15,428 nt of DNA, from contig JAJZWQ010000071.1 of assembly GCA_021846605.1 (NCBI GenBank), positions 1 through 15,428 on the forward strand, written 5' to 3'. Positions 6,916-13,574 of the stretch are shown here, in pieces (the first letter of the stretch is position 1; every line of letters begins with the position of its first letter). The translations under genes were made by a program, and so were the position numbers. The DNA comes from Bacillota bacterium. Its GTDB lineage: Bacteria > Bacillota_E > RBS10-35 > JAJYVN01. The notes beneath the pieces are model-generated. The model was not told where the DNA came from. It did no database searches and was given only the letters and a program-made list of their open reading frames with translations.

Positions 6916-7902
6916 TCAGCCTGAACCCGCCCCGGCCGCGGAGGCGGGTTCGCCATACGACGGCGGCAGCCCGAGCAGGGACCGGGCCGCCGTCAACAGT
7001 GCGCGATCGGGATCGGCCAGCACCGGTTGGGCGCCCGGGGTGCCGAAGGACACGGTCGGCTGGCCGCAAGCGGACCCTTCGCGCAACTGGTACGACCTGC
7101 CCCCGGCGTAGGAGAAGCGGAGCGTGATCTGCCAGGGGCGGGCCCCCGGCGGACAGGTCGTGATGGCGGCAGGGAAACGGGGCAGGCCGTTCACCAGCGC
7201 GACCAACCGCGCCACGCTGGCCGCGGCCGTCAACAGGACGGTGCGCCCCCCGCCGACAAGGCTCACGGCGCGCGCACCCGGGGGCAGGGTCTCATCGGCG
7301 GGCCGCGGTGGCGCATACATCGTCTGGGCGTCATAGCGGACCAGGGTCCGCCGCCCGACCGCCACCACACTGGCGGCGACCACGGGCACGGCACCCCCGC
7401 CCGGCACCACGGTGAACTCGACCCCGTGGGCGGACCCGGCGTCCCCCGCCGCGGTGCCGGCCATGGGATAGCGTTCGCCGATCCGCGTTTGGACCCACCG
7501 GAGGACCTGCGGCGCCGGCGCCGGCACCGACCAGGCCCGATACAGGTCCACCACGTCGGCGGAAAGGGGCGGTCCCCACATCGGAGCCACCGCGACCCCC
7601 GCCGGCCGCGGGACCGGTTGTCCGTCCCCGTTCAGCAGGGCGGGCCAGACGGCGTAGGGAGCGGCCGTGATGGCGCGCGCCCCGGGATACGCGGGCAGCG
7701 ATTCCAACAGAGACACCGCGGCGGCCCGCGCGGCGGCCTCCGTGCGATACCAGGGTTCGCCGGGGATCAGGGCGGCCACGGCCGCGGAGGGATCGGGTCG
7801 GGTCGCGGGGGCAGGCTGGCCGGTCGCCCCGCAGCCCGCAAGCAGGACCGCGCAGAGGGATGCCGTCAGGACCACGGAACGGAGGGCCGCCAGCTCGCGC
7901 AA
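6916..7902 (-). CDS. Exported lipoprotein of unknown function
   Basis: I do not recognise the domain. From TTG 7902 the product has 328 residues and starts with a lipoprotein signal peptide: Arg2, Glu3 and Arg8, then a hydrophobic run, then LLAGC with the lipidated Cys24. The mature part begins with a Pro/Ala/Thr linker and continues as an Ala/Val/Gly-rich protein. Cys250 and Cys279 near the C-terminus are the only cysteines after the lipobox and could form a disulfide. TTG 7902 has GGAGG nine bases upstream; GTG 7908 and TTG 7935 are alternative starts. The gene for a large secreted glycosidase-like protein lies upstream on the same strand, 96 bases away and separated by a strong hairpin. 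A surface-anchored role is inferred from the signal only. Its last codons contain a nine-base-pair inverted repeat. Confidence 0.75.
   Translation of the reverse strand: MRELAALRSVVLTASLCAVLLAGCGATGQPAPATRPDPSAAVAALIPGEPWYRTEAAARAAAVSLLESLPAYPGARAITAAPYAVWPALLNGDGQPVPRPAGVAVAPMWGPPLSADVVDLYRAWSVPAPAPQVLRWVQTRIGERYPMAGTAAGDAGSAHGVEFTVVPGGGAVPVVAASVVAVGRRTLVRYDAQTMYAPPRPADETLPPGARAVSLVGGGRTVLLTAAASVARLVALVNGLPRFPAAITTCPPGARPWQITLRFSYAGGRSYQLREGSACGQPTVSFGTPGAQPVLADPDRALLTAARSLLGLPPSYGEPASAAGAGSG
6923..6951. terminator. Nine-base-pair inverted repeat at the yajQ/lipoprotein convergent junction
   Basis: GAACCCGCC (6923-6931) and GGCGGGTTC (6943-6951) form a perfect stem with an 11-base loop. It begins 18 bases after the yajQ stop and lies inside the last codons of the minus-strand lipoprotein gene. 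It could therefore act as a bidirectional terminator. No T-tract is present on either side. Confidence 0.4.
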
Positions 7903-7967
7903 CCGCACCCACCTCCCCCTTCCGCCGCATCGCAAAACCCGCGGTCCCCCCGGTGTCCACCGCTGGG

Positions 7968-7996
7968 GCCGCGCGCCGACGCTCCCGGCGCGCGGC
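7968..7996 (-). terminator. Eleven-base-pair GC hairpin after the glycosidase-like gene
   Basis: GCCGCGCGCCG (7968-7978) and CGGCGCGCGGC (7986-7996) form a perfect 11-base-pair stem with a seven-base loop, starting two bases beyond the stop codon of the upstream minus-strand gene. It is a strong terminator-like or mRNA-end structure. No U-tract follows it on the minus strand. Confidence 0.5.
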
Positions 7997-7998
7997 GT

Positions 7999-10470
7999 TC
8001 ACACCTGACCGATCACCGGGCTGGGTGCCCCCTGGTCCCCGCGCACCCCGTTCAGGATCAGCGTGAAGTCGATGGCCATGCAGGCCCCGAAACAGGAGGG
8101 CCGTACCCCCTCGGGTTGGGGCGCCCCCGCGGAGTCTACCGAGTAGTACTCGGAGAAGGTGCCGGCACGGACCACATCGCGCACGCAGGCCTGGGCCAGC
8201 GCGATGGCCAGGTCGTGTTGGCCGCGGTCCAGCAACCCATACACCAGAAGGCTCATCTCGGGATACTTGGGGTAGCGCAGGCCCCCGAACGGCAGGGACG
8301 GATCGAACGTCGCCCGGATCTGGCCCAGGACCCCCTGCAGTCGGCTCCCCGACAACAGGTCCACGGCCACCGTGGACAGGGCCCAGGTGCTGTTGCCCGC
8401 CTGCCGCGTGCCCCCCTGATAGTATTGGTAGGGTCCGCTGCCGTCCGCTGCCCAGAACCAGCGCAGGGCGTCCTGGTACACCGCCTGCCGGCGCTGGTTC
8501 CAAGCATCCTCCTCCGACCGGTCACCCAGGGCAGAGGCGATCCGCGCCGCAAACGTCTGGTCCCAGAGCAGCGAGGCCACGAAGTCGAGGTCGCGCAGGG
8601 GCCCGCCGGTTTCGGCTGTGGTGCCATACACCCAGTAGGGTGCCGCCTGCTTCCACAGCAGGAGCCGGCGGAGGGCCGGATACAGGGCGCGCAGGCGCTG
8701 GCGATCCCCCGTCCGGCTGTACAGGATCCAGGCGGTCTGGGCAAAGCGCGTGGGCAGGCCCTCGCCGGGGAGGACTCCGTCGGATTGGACCAGGGATAGT
8801 TCCCCGGCGAGGGCGTCCCAGCCGAACCCGGGGTCGTACCAGGCGTACTGCTGCAGGCCGAGGATGCTGTCCCAGGCCGAACTCGGTCCGGCAGGATACG
8901 CCCCGTCGTTCCACAGGGACGGCTTGCTCGCAGGCATCTGGGGGTATGGATACCGGCTGGCCCCGGCCTGCGGCCCCATGGTGCTCTCCTGCAGGAAGGC
9001 CCAGGCGCCGTAATAGCTGGCCCGCAACTGCGCCGGCGTCACCCCCAGCGCGGGCACCAGGGTCAGCGCAAAGGTCTCCGGGTGGGGCACGCGCTGCAGG
9101 GCCGGCGCGCTGCCCCCCGCTCCCCCGCGCAGGGCCTGCGCCGCCCGCTGCTCCGCGGTCCCCGGCGGCTCCGCCTCCAGGGCCAACCCGATCCCGACGC
9201 TCAGCGACCCGCCGCCGCCGACAGGCGGCAGGCGCAGGCCCCACACGCTGCCGCTGGCATCCCCTGCCGTACCAGCCAGGGCCGCGCTCATCAGGGCCGG
9301 GACACTGCCCGCCCACCCCTGCCACGTCGCCGCGGGGTCGGTCCGCACCGCGAAGCGGAGGCCCGGCCCCTGCCCGCCGACCGTATGGTCGGAGGCCAGC
9401 GTGACGGCCATCTGGCTGGCCACCCAGTCGGGGTTGACCGCCTGCCCCGCCTGATCGCCCTGCCAGGCCAGGGCGCCGACATCCCCCGCCACCAAGAGGG
9501 TCACCCCGGCAAACGCCCCCTGCACCTGGAAGGTGCGCAGGAGGGACGCCGTGCCGATGAAGCGGTCGGTGTACTGGATGGCGGCCCCGCTGGCAAGGGT
9601 GCCCGTCCCGGACAGCGCGTCCGGGCTCCAGGTCGTCTGGAGATCGGCCGCCGCGCCCGCCGAGGAGAGTGAGAGGAACTCCAGGGCGGTGAGGGTGATC
9701 GGCTTGCCGACGCCGACCGCCCAGAGCTTGACCAGGAAGGTGCGCGTTCCAGTCCAGCCGGTGCGGCGGCGCAGATCGGCCTGGAAGGTCCCCGTCTGCT
9801 GGGTGCCGCCGCCGCCGAGGACCTCCGTGTCCACCGGCACCGATCCGGGGTTCACCTTCAGGCTCCAGGCGCCCGTGGCCGAGGGCACGGTGACCTGCAC
9901 CAGCGGGTAGGCGTCCAGGTCGACGGTGATCGGCGTCTGGATGTCGCCCCAGGGCACACCCGCCGCTCCCGTGGCGGCGACGACCAGGCCGCCGTCCCCG
10001 GAGCGGACGTCGACGCCGCTTGCCGTCCACCCGGCCGGACTGGACACATCGGTCCGTACGCCCACGCTCGGCGCCCCGGCCGCCACCACCTCGCGCAGGC
10101 TGACCACCTCGGGCACGTAGACGGCGCGCTGCGGCTGGGTGCCCGCGGCCGGGACGAACATCCCCAACCCCGCGGTGAAGGTGGCGGGCAGAGCGCCGCT
10201 GCCGCCGGCGGCACCGATGGGCTCGGGGCCCAGGGTCACCCAGCCGCCCGGGGGGCACAGCCAGCGGTGTTGGTCCGGTCCTGTCTGGGCCAGCCCGGCG
10301 ATGTCGACCGCCTGGGAACCCGTGCGCACCGTGGAGCCAGCCGGCATGCGGCTATCGAGGGCGGCGACGCCGGGGAGGGGCGCGCACGCGGACAGGCCCA
10401 GTCCCCCCAGGGCCAGACCCGAAGCCCCCAGCCCCGCGCGCACCAGGGAGCGGCGCGTGATGCCGGACAA
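7999..10470 (-). CDS. Tat-exported lipoprotein with C-terminal six-hairpin glycoside hydrolase-like domain
   Basis: From TTG 10470 the product has 823 residues. It begins with a twin-arginine signal (TRRSLVR, Arg6-Arg7), a hydrophobic Ala/Gly/Leu stretch and a lipobox LSAC at Cys29. It is therefore probably exported folded and lipid-anchored. Residues of about 30-480 are rich in Gly, Ala, Val and Thr and look like beta-sandwich domains. From about residue 485 the sequence becomes helical and resembles (alpha/alpha)6 glycosidases of the GH63/GH37/GH15 kind. SAWDS with Asp534, followed by a DP and a QSDG motif, matches the general-acid region. FSEYYS with Glu774 matches the general-base region near the C-terminus. 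TTG 10470 has an AAAGGGGG ribosome binding site eight bases away. ATG 10527 would add 19 residues before the signal and lacks such a site. It probably acts on an extracellular alpha-glucan or glycoside. The exact family and substrate are not established. Confidence 0.72.
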   Translation of the reverse strand: MSGITRRSLVRAGLGASGLALGGLGLSACAPLPGVAALDSRMPAGSTVRTGSQAVDIAGLAQTGPDQHRWLCPPGGWVTLGPEPIGAAGGSGALPATFTAGLGMFVPAAGTQPQRAVYVPEVVSLREVVAAGAPSVGVRTDVSSPAGWTASGVDVRSGDGGLVVAATGAAGVPWGDIQTPITVDLDAYPLVQVTVPSATGAWSLKVNPGSVPVDTEVLGGGGTQQTGTFQADLRRRTGWTGTRTFLVKLWAVGVGKPITLTALEFLSLSSAGAAADLQTTWSPDALSGTGTLASGAAIQYTDRFIGTASLLRTFQVQGAFAGVTLLVAGDVGALAWQGDQAGQAVNPDWVASQMAVTLASDHTVGGQGPGLRFAVRTDPAATWQGWAGSVPALMSAALAGTAGDASGSVWGLRLPPVGGGGSLSVGIGLALEAEPPGTAEQRAAQALRGGAGGSAPALQRVPHPETFALTLVPALGVTPAQLRASYYGAWAFLQESTMGPQAGASRYPYPQMPASKPSLWNDGAYPAGPSSAWDSILGLQQYAWYDPGFGWDALAGELSLVQSDGVLPGEGLPTRFAQTAWILYSRTGDRQRLRALYPALRRLLLWKQAAPYWVYGTTAETGGPLRDLDFVASLLWDQTFAARIASALGDRSEEDAWNQRRQAVYQDALRWFWAADGSGPYQYYQGGTRQAGNSTWALSTVAVDLLSGSRLQGVLGQIRATFDPSLPFGGLRYPKYPEMSLLVYGLLDRGQHDLAIALAQACVRDVVRAGTFSEYYSVDSAGAPQPEGVRPSCFGACMAIDFTLILNGVRGDQGAPSPVIGQV

Positions 10471-10603
10471 GCGCAGGGCCCCCTTTCCCGCGGGATCAAC
10501 GGCCGCGAGGCCGATCAGGGCAGGCATACGCGGCCGGCGCGTGGATGCCTGCCAGCCCCTGCCGTTGGAACGGGCCTCCGCCCCCAGTGGGTCGCCGCGC
10601 GCC

Positions 10604-10657
10604 TGGGCGGGACGCCCACGCTTCCCCCTGGAGACGCATGTCCGGGGCCGGAGGCCC
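10604..10657 (+). repeat. Two small hairpins with GGA loops in the divergent intergenic region
   Basis: TGGGCG (10604-10609) and CGCCCA (10613-10618) enclose the loop GGA. GGGCC (10645-10649) and GGCCC (10653-10657) enclose a second GGA loop. Both lie in the 220-base gap between the divergent secreted-glycosidase and HD-GYP-like genes. GGA in a hairpin loop is the recognition element of CsrA/RsmA proteins, but no transcript is demonstrated here. Confidence 0.3.
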
Positions 10658-10690
10658 TCAACTTTTGCGCGCCTCCCGACGATAAGAGAA

Positions 10691-11488
10691 ATGGATTTCT
10701 ATCCCGATGCGTTGGGGAGCACGCCGGTGCGCACTGCCGACGTCCGGGGCACGGTGGGACTATGGGTCGGAGACGGCATCACGGACGCCCTCGGCCGGGT
10801 GTTGGTGCCTGCCGGGACCCGGATGTCGGCCGGACTGTGTCAGGCCTTGGTTCGTCGCGGCTACATGCAGATCTATGCGCTCGACGGGATCGCCGACGAT
10901 GTGGCGCCGAACGACGCCCTCCGGCCGCAGACGCGCGCTCTGGCGCTCTGGACGGTCCCCTGCTGTCATCTGGACATGGGCCGCCAGCCGCACCCGCTGG
11001 AGGCCATCCGCCGCACCGTGGACGAGGTCCTGTACGACCTCTTGGCGGCGGGCGGGGCCAGCAGAGAGTTCGCCTCGCCGCAGGGCGCCAGCGAACCCAC
11101 CGACCTACACTCCCTCAACGTCTGCGTCTACTCCCTGGTGATCGGCCAGGCCAGGGGGGTCCACGGGGAGGAGATGCGCGCGCTGAACACAGGGGCGTTG
11201 CTGCACGACATCGGCAAGGTGCTGTGCGCTGAAGTCTGCGACAAGCCGGGCTCGCTCACCGCCAACGAGTGGATTCGCGTCCGCCAGCACCCTGTGGACG
11301 GGTTCGAGATGCTGCGTCGGTACCGCGCACTGCTCCTCGTCGTCGCCCACATCGCCTTGGTTCGCGTCCTGGGTCGCGCCGATCAGGTGTACAGCGACCA
11401 GGAGGAGGGCCCCGCCAGCGGCGACCATGCGCTCCGCCAGGTATTGAACCGATGGCCGCGATGGCAGGAAGCGGCATTCGCGGCCTGA
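10691..11488 (+). CDS. Truncated HD-GYP-type domain protein (cyclic di-GMP phosphodiesterase-like, GYP half missing)
   Basis: The 265-residue product starts with a domain common at the N-terminus of HD-GYP proteins (residues about 14-65, including DALGRVLVPAGT). An HD domain follows: His140, then LLHDIGK with His172-Asp173, then KPGSLTANEWIRVRQHP with His200, then GFEMLRRYRALLLVVAHIALV. In HD-GYP proteins this last stretch is followed by HHE and the GYP loop. Here the sequence departs abruptly at about residue 225 and ends after 41 unrelated residues. No GYP remnant is visible in the other plus-strand frames. The second half of the metal site and the signature loop are therefore absent. It may be a decayed gene, a rearrangement product or a non-catalytic HD sensor. 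ATG 10691 is the only good start and has no clear ribosome binding site. It is divergent from the secreted glycosidase-like gene. Confidence 0.7.
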   Translation: MDFYPDALGSTPVRTADVRGTVGLWVGDGITDALGRVLVPAGTRMSAGLCQALVRRGYMQIYALDGIADDVAPNDALRPQTRALALWTVPCCHLDMGRQPHPLEAIRRTVDEVLYDLLAAGGASREFASPQGASEPTDLHSLNVCVYSLVIGQARGVHGEEMRALNTGALLHDIGKVLCAEVCDKPGSLTANEWIRVRQHPVDGFEMLRRYRALLLVVAHIALVRVLGRADQVYSDQEEGPASGDHALRQVLNRWPRWQEAAFAA

Positions 11489-11500
11489 TCCCTGCCGCTC

Positions 11501-11667
11501 TGTGCATAACCGGTGGATATCCTGCGGGTCGCGGAGCCACCTGCCGTGCTCGCCGCGGCCGGCGGAATCCCGCTGTGCTTTGTCGCAGAGGGCCTTGCGC
11601 ACGATACGCCTCCCTGCGCCCGCGTGGCGGGCTATCCCCAGGGCGGTGTGGATAGCCTCTGGATATC
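11501..11667. other. Cluster of DnaA-box-like sequences in a gene-free region
   Basis: The 264 bases after the HD-GYP-like gene have no credible gene. They contain TGTGCATAA (11501-11509) and TGTGGATAG (11647-11655), each eight of nine matches to the DnaA box TGTGGATAA. Three weaker seven-of-nine sites lie at 11512-11520, 11632-11640 (opposite orientation) and about 11658-11666. The perfect palindrome GGATATCC lies at 11515-11522. No AT-rich unwinding region is seen. Confidence 0.25.
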
Positions 11668-11752
11668 TCCATCCGGCGCACGGGACCGCCGAATATGGGC
11701 GGTCGCGCCCGACGGCGCGTCGCCCCGTTCCGGATCCTGTCACACAACGCGA

Positions 11753-11788
11753 AAGCGCCGCCTGTTCCCGGGGGAGCGGGCGGCGCTT
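11753..11788 (-). terminator. Terminator hairpin of the tRNA-Gln/tRNA-Glu unit
   Basis: AAGCGCCGCC (11753-11762) and GGCGGCGCTT (11779-11788) form a perfect ten-base-pair stem. The 16-base loop can pair further internally. It lies nine bases downstream of the tRNA-Glu 3' end on the minus strand, followed by a very short T run (TTTC). Confidence 0.6.
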
Positions 11789-11797
11789 CCAAAATTA

Positions 11798-11873
11798 TGG
11801 TACCGGTACCGGGATTCGAACCCGGGTTTCCGCCGTGAGAGGGCGGCGTCCTAGGCCTCTAGACGATACCGGC
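11798..11873 (-). tRNA. tRNA-Glu (anticodon CTC)
   Basis: Read on the minus strand, this 76-base gene folds as a complete cloverleaf with the CCA end encoded. The acceptor stem is GCCGGTA with TACCGGT (first pair G-T), the discriminator is A, the anticodon stem is CCGCC/GGCGG around CTCTCAC, and the T arm is CCGGG-TTCGAAT-CCCGG. The D arm sequence and the CTC anticodon identify glutamate. It lies 21 bases downstream of tRNA-Gln and is probably processed from the same transcript. Confidence 0.97.
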
Positions 11874-11894
11874 CCAAGGGTGACTCCGGACGGA

Positions 11895-11968
11895 TGGCTG
11901 GGGGAGGAGGATTCGAACCTCCGTACCGAGATCCAGAGTCTCGTGTCCTACCGCTGGACGATCCCCCA
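11895..11968 (-). tRNA. tRNA-Gln (anticodon CTG)
   Basis: On the minus strand this 74-base gene has the acceptor stem TGGGGGA/TCCCCCA, discriminator G and an encoded CCA. The anticodon stem is CGAGA/TCTCG with loop CTCTGGA, and the T arm is GGAGG-TTCGAAT-CCTCC. The anticodon CTG and the T1-A72 end pair are typical of glutamine tRNA. It is the first tRNA of a two-gene unit downstream of gltX, the synthetase that charges tRNA-Glu and, in many bacteria, misacylates tRNA-Gln. Confidence 0.97.
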
Positions 11969-11988
11969 ATCCCTGCAGCGCGAGCGCG

Positions 11989-12017
11989 ATTGTATCACGG
12001 GGTCGCTGGTGGCGCAA
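11989..12017 (-). promoter_or_regulatory. Promoter of the tRNA-Gln/tRNA-Glu unit
   Basis: On the minus strand TTGCGC (12017-12012) and TACAAT (11994-11989, five of six matches) are separated by exactly 17 bases. Transcription would start near 11982, about 14 bases before tRNA-Gln. The stretch between -10 and start is almost pure G+C, as in growth-rate-controlled stable RNA promoters. It sits in the 70-base gap after the gltX stop codon. Confidence 0.6.
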
Positions 12018-12038
12018 CGGCGGCAACGCTGCATTCGG

Positions 12039-13490
12039 TCAAGGCGACGACCAGCGTTCGGCGGCCACCCGCAGGCGACGCGCGCACTCCTCCCGGCCGA
12101 GCAGGGCCGCCAGGGCAAAGAGGCTGGGCCCCACCGTGCGCCCGCTCAGGGCCAGGCGGGTGGGGTGGATGAGCGCACCGGCCTTGATCCCCCGCTCGGA
12201 GGCCATCCCCCGGTAGAGCGCCTCCATCTCCGCCTCGCCGAAGCTGGGCAGGTCCATCAGGGCGTCCGCGGCCGCGCGCAGGAGGCCGACCGTCTCCGCG
12301 CTAGCCCACCTGCGCTCACCATCGGGGTCCAGGGTCTGGGGCGCGTTGTAGAAGTAGCCGATCGCCTCGGGGAGTTCGGCGAGGGTCTGCACGCGTTCCT
12401 GGACCAGGGCCACGGCCTGCTCCACCGCCACCCCGCCCCCGCCGGCGGACGGCAATCCCGCGGAGGCCAGCCACGGCCGCGCGCGCGCCACCAACTGTGC
12501 CGGGGACAGGCGCCGCAGATGCTGGGCGTTCATCCAGCGGAGCTTGTCCATGTCGTAGACGGCCGCCGAACTCCCGACGCGGTCCAGATCGAAGGCGGAC
12601 ACCAGGTCGGGCAGGTCCAGGATCTCGGTCCCGTCTGGAGGGGACCACCCGAGCAGCACGCAGTAGTTGACGACGGCCTCGGGAAGGAAGCCCAGGGCAC
12701 GGAACTCCTCCACGGCCACGGCGCCATGGCGCTTGCTCAGCTTGCTGCGATCGGCGGCCAGGATCATGGGGAGGTGACCGAACCGTGGAGGCGTCTCCCC
12801 CAGGGCCTGATACACGAAGAGTTGCTTGGGCGTGTTGGCCAGGTGCTCATCGGCGCGCAGCACGTGGGTGATGCCCATCGCGCTGTCGTCCACCGCCACC
12901 GCAAAGTTGTAGGTGGGCACGCCGTCGGACCGGGCGATCACGAAGTCGTCCAGCGTGGAGTGCGCGAACCGCACCGGACCACGCACCAGATCGTCCACGA
13001 CCGTCTCGCCCTCGGAGGGCACCCGCAGGCGCCACGCGGGGCGGAGCCCCTGGGCCTCCAGCGCGGCGCGCTCCTCGGGGGATAGCCGCGCGCACTTCCC
13101 GTCGTAGCGGGGGGGGCGGCCCTCCGCGCGGGCCTGTTCTCGGCGCTGCGCCAGTTCCTCCGGAGTGCAGTAGCAGGGGTAGGCGGCGCCAGCGGCAATG
13201 ACACGGGTGAGCGCTTCCCGGTAAATCAGGATCCGTTCCATCTGGGTGTACGGCCCGGACGGGCCCCCGACCTCAGGTCCCTCGTCCCAGTCGATGCCGA
13301 GCCAGCGCAGAATGACGGTGAGCGCCTCCGCGTGCTCTGTGGTTGAGCGGCTCTGATCGGTGTCCTCGATGCGCACGATGAACGCGCCGCCATGGTGGCG
13401 CGCAAACAGCCAGTTGAACAGCGCCGTGTGCGCCGAGCCCATGTGGAGCGTACCAGACGGGCTCGGGGAGAAACGGACGCGGACGGACAT
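12039..13490 (-). CDS. gltX: Glutamyl-tRNA synthetase
   Basis: The 483-residue product is a class-I aminoacyl-tRNA synthetase that attaches glutamate to tRNA-Glu. The HIGH-type motif appears as SPSPSGTLHMGSAHTALFNW (residues 8-27), the KMSKS-type motif as DRSKLSKRHG (247-256). The zinc-binding insertion has CYC (Cys106, Cys108) with Tyr129 and Cys133. IEDTDQSRS and LRADEHLANTPKQ are further family blocks, and the C-terminal helical anticodon-binding region is complete. ATG 13490 has AGGAGGT five bases upstream; the longer frame to 13538 adds unrelated residues. The two genes downstream on the same strand are tRNA-Gln and tRNA-Glu. Whether the enzyme is discriminating or also charges tRNA-Gln cannot be settled here. 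Confidence 0.97.
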   Translation of the reverse strand: MSVRVRFSPSPSGTLHMGSAHTALFNWLFARHHGGAFIVRIEDTDQSRSTTEHAEALTVILRWLGIDWDEGPEVGGPSGPYTQMERILIYREALTRVIAAGAAYPCYCTPEELAQRREQARAEGRPPRYDGKCARLSPEERAALEAQGLRPAWRLRVPSEGETVVDDLVRGPVRFAHSTLDDFVIARSDGVPTYNFAVAVDDSAMGITHVLRADEHLANTPKQLFVYQALGETPPRFGHLPMILAADRSKLSKRHGAVAVEEFRALGFLPEAVVNYCVLLGWSPPDGTEILDLPDLVSAFDLDRVGSSAAVYDMDKLRWMNAQHLRRLSPAQLVARARPWLASAGLPSAGGGGVAVEQAVALVQERVQTLAELPEAIGYFYNAPQTLDPDGERRWASAETVGLLRAAADALMDLPSFGEAEMEALYRGMASERGIKAGALIHPTRLALSGRTVGPSLFALAALLGREECARRLRVAAERWSSP

Positions 13491-13528
13491 ACCCAACCTC
13501 CTACGCCCCTTGGCCGGCAAGCGCAGGC

Positions 13529-13574
13529 GCAGGGTCAAGATAACAGAGGGGGCGCGGCAGGGTCAATGTAACGG
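13529..13574 (-). repeat. 28-base-spaced direct repeat upstream of gltX
   Basis: GCAGGGTCAA occurs at 13529-13538 and again at 13557-13566, each followed by two variable bases and TAAC, so about 15 of 18 positions agree. On the minus strand each copy includes TTGACC, which resembles a -35 element. The distal copy overlaps the stop codon of the DUF2508 gene. It could be a gltX promoter with a duplicated element or a protein-binding site. Confidence 0.35.

Noticed and set aside
10471..10527. ATG 10527 as start of the Tat lipoprotein
   Set aside because: It puts 19 extra residues before the twin-arginine motif and lacks a ribosome binding site; TTG 10470 has one at eight bases.
10659..10691. 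Sigma-28-like promoter (TCAA, then GACGATAA) and leaderless start of the HD-GYP-like gene
   Set aside because: The match is partial and the -10-like element would lie too close to the ATG for an ordinary leader. The absence of a ribosome binding site makes leaderless translation conceivable, but the evidence is too thin.
11363..11488. A simple frameshift as explanation for the shortened HD-GYP protein
   Set aside because: Translation of the other two plus frames after 11362 shows no HHE, GYP or downstream family motifs.
11489..11752. Protein-coding frames in the region after the HD-GYP-like gene
   Set aside because: The frames run through the tRNA genes and gltX antisense, have no ribosome binding site and no recognisable domain.
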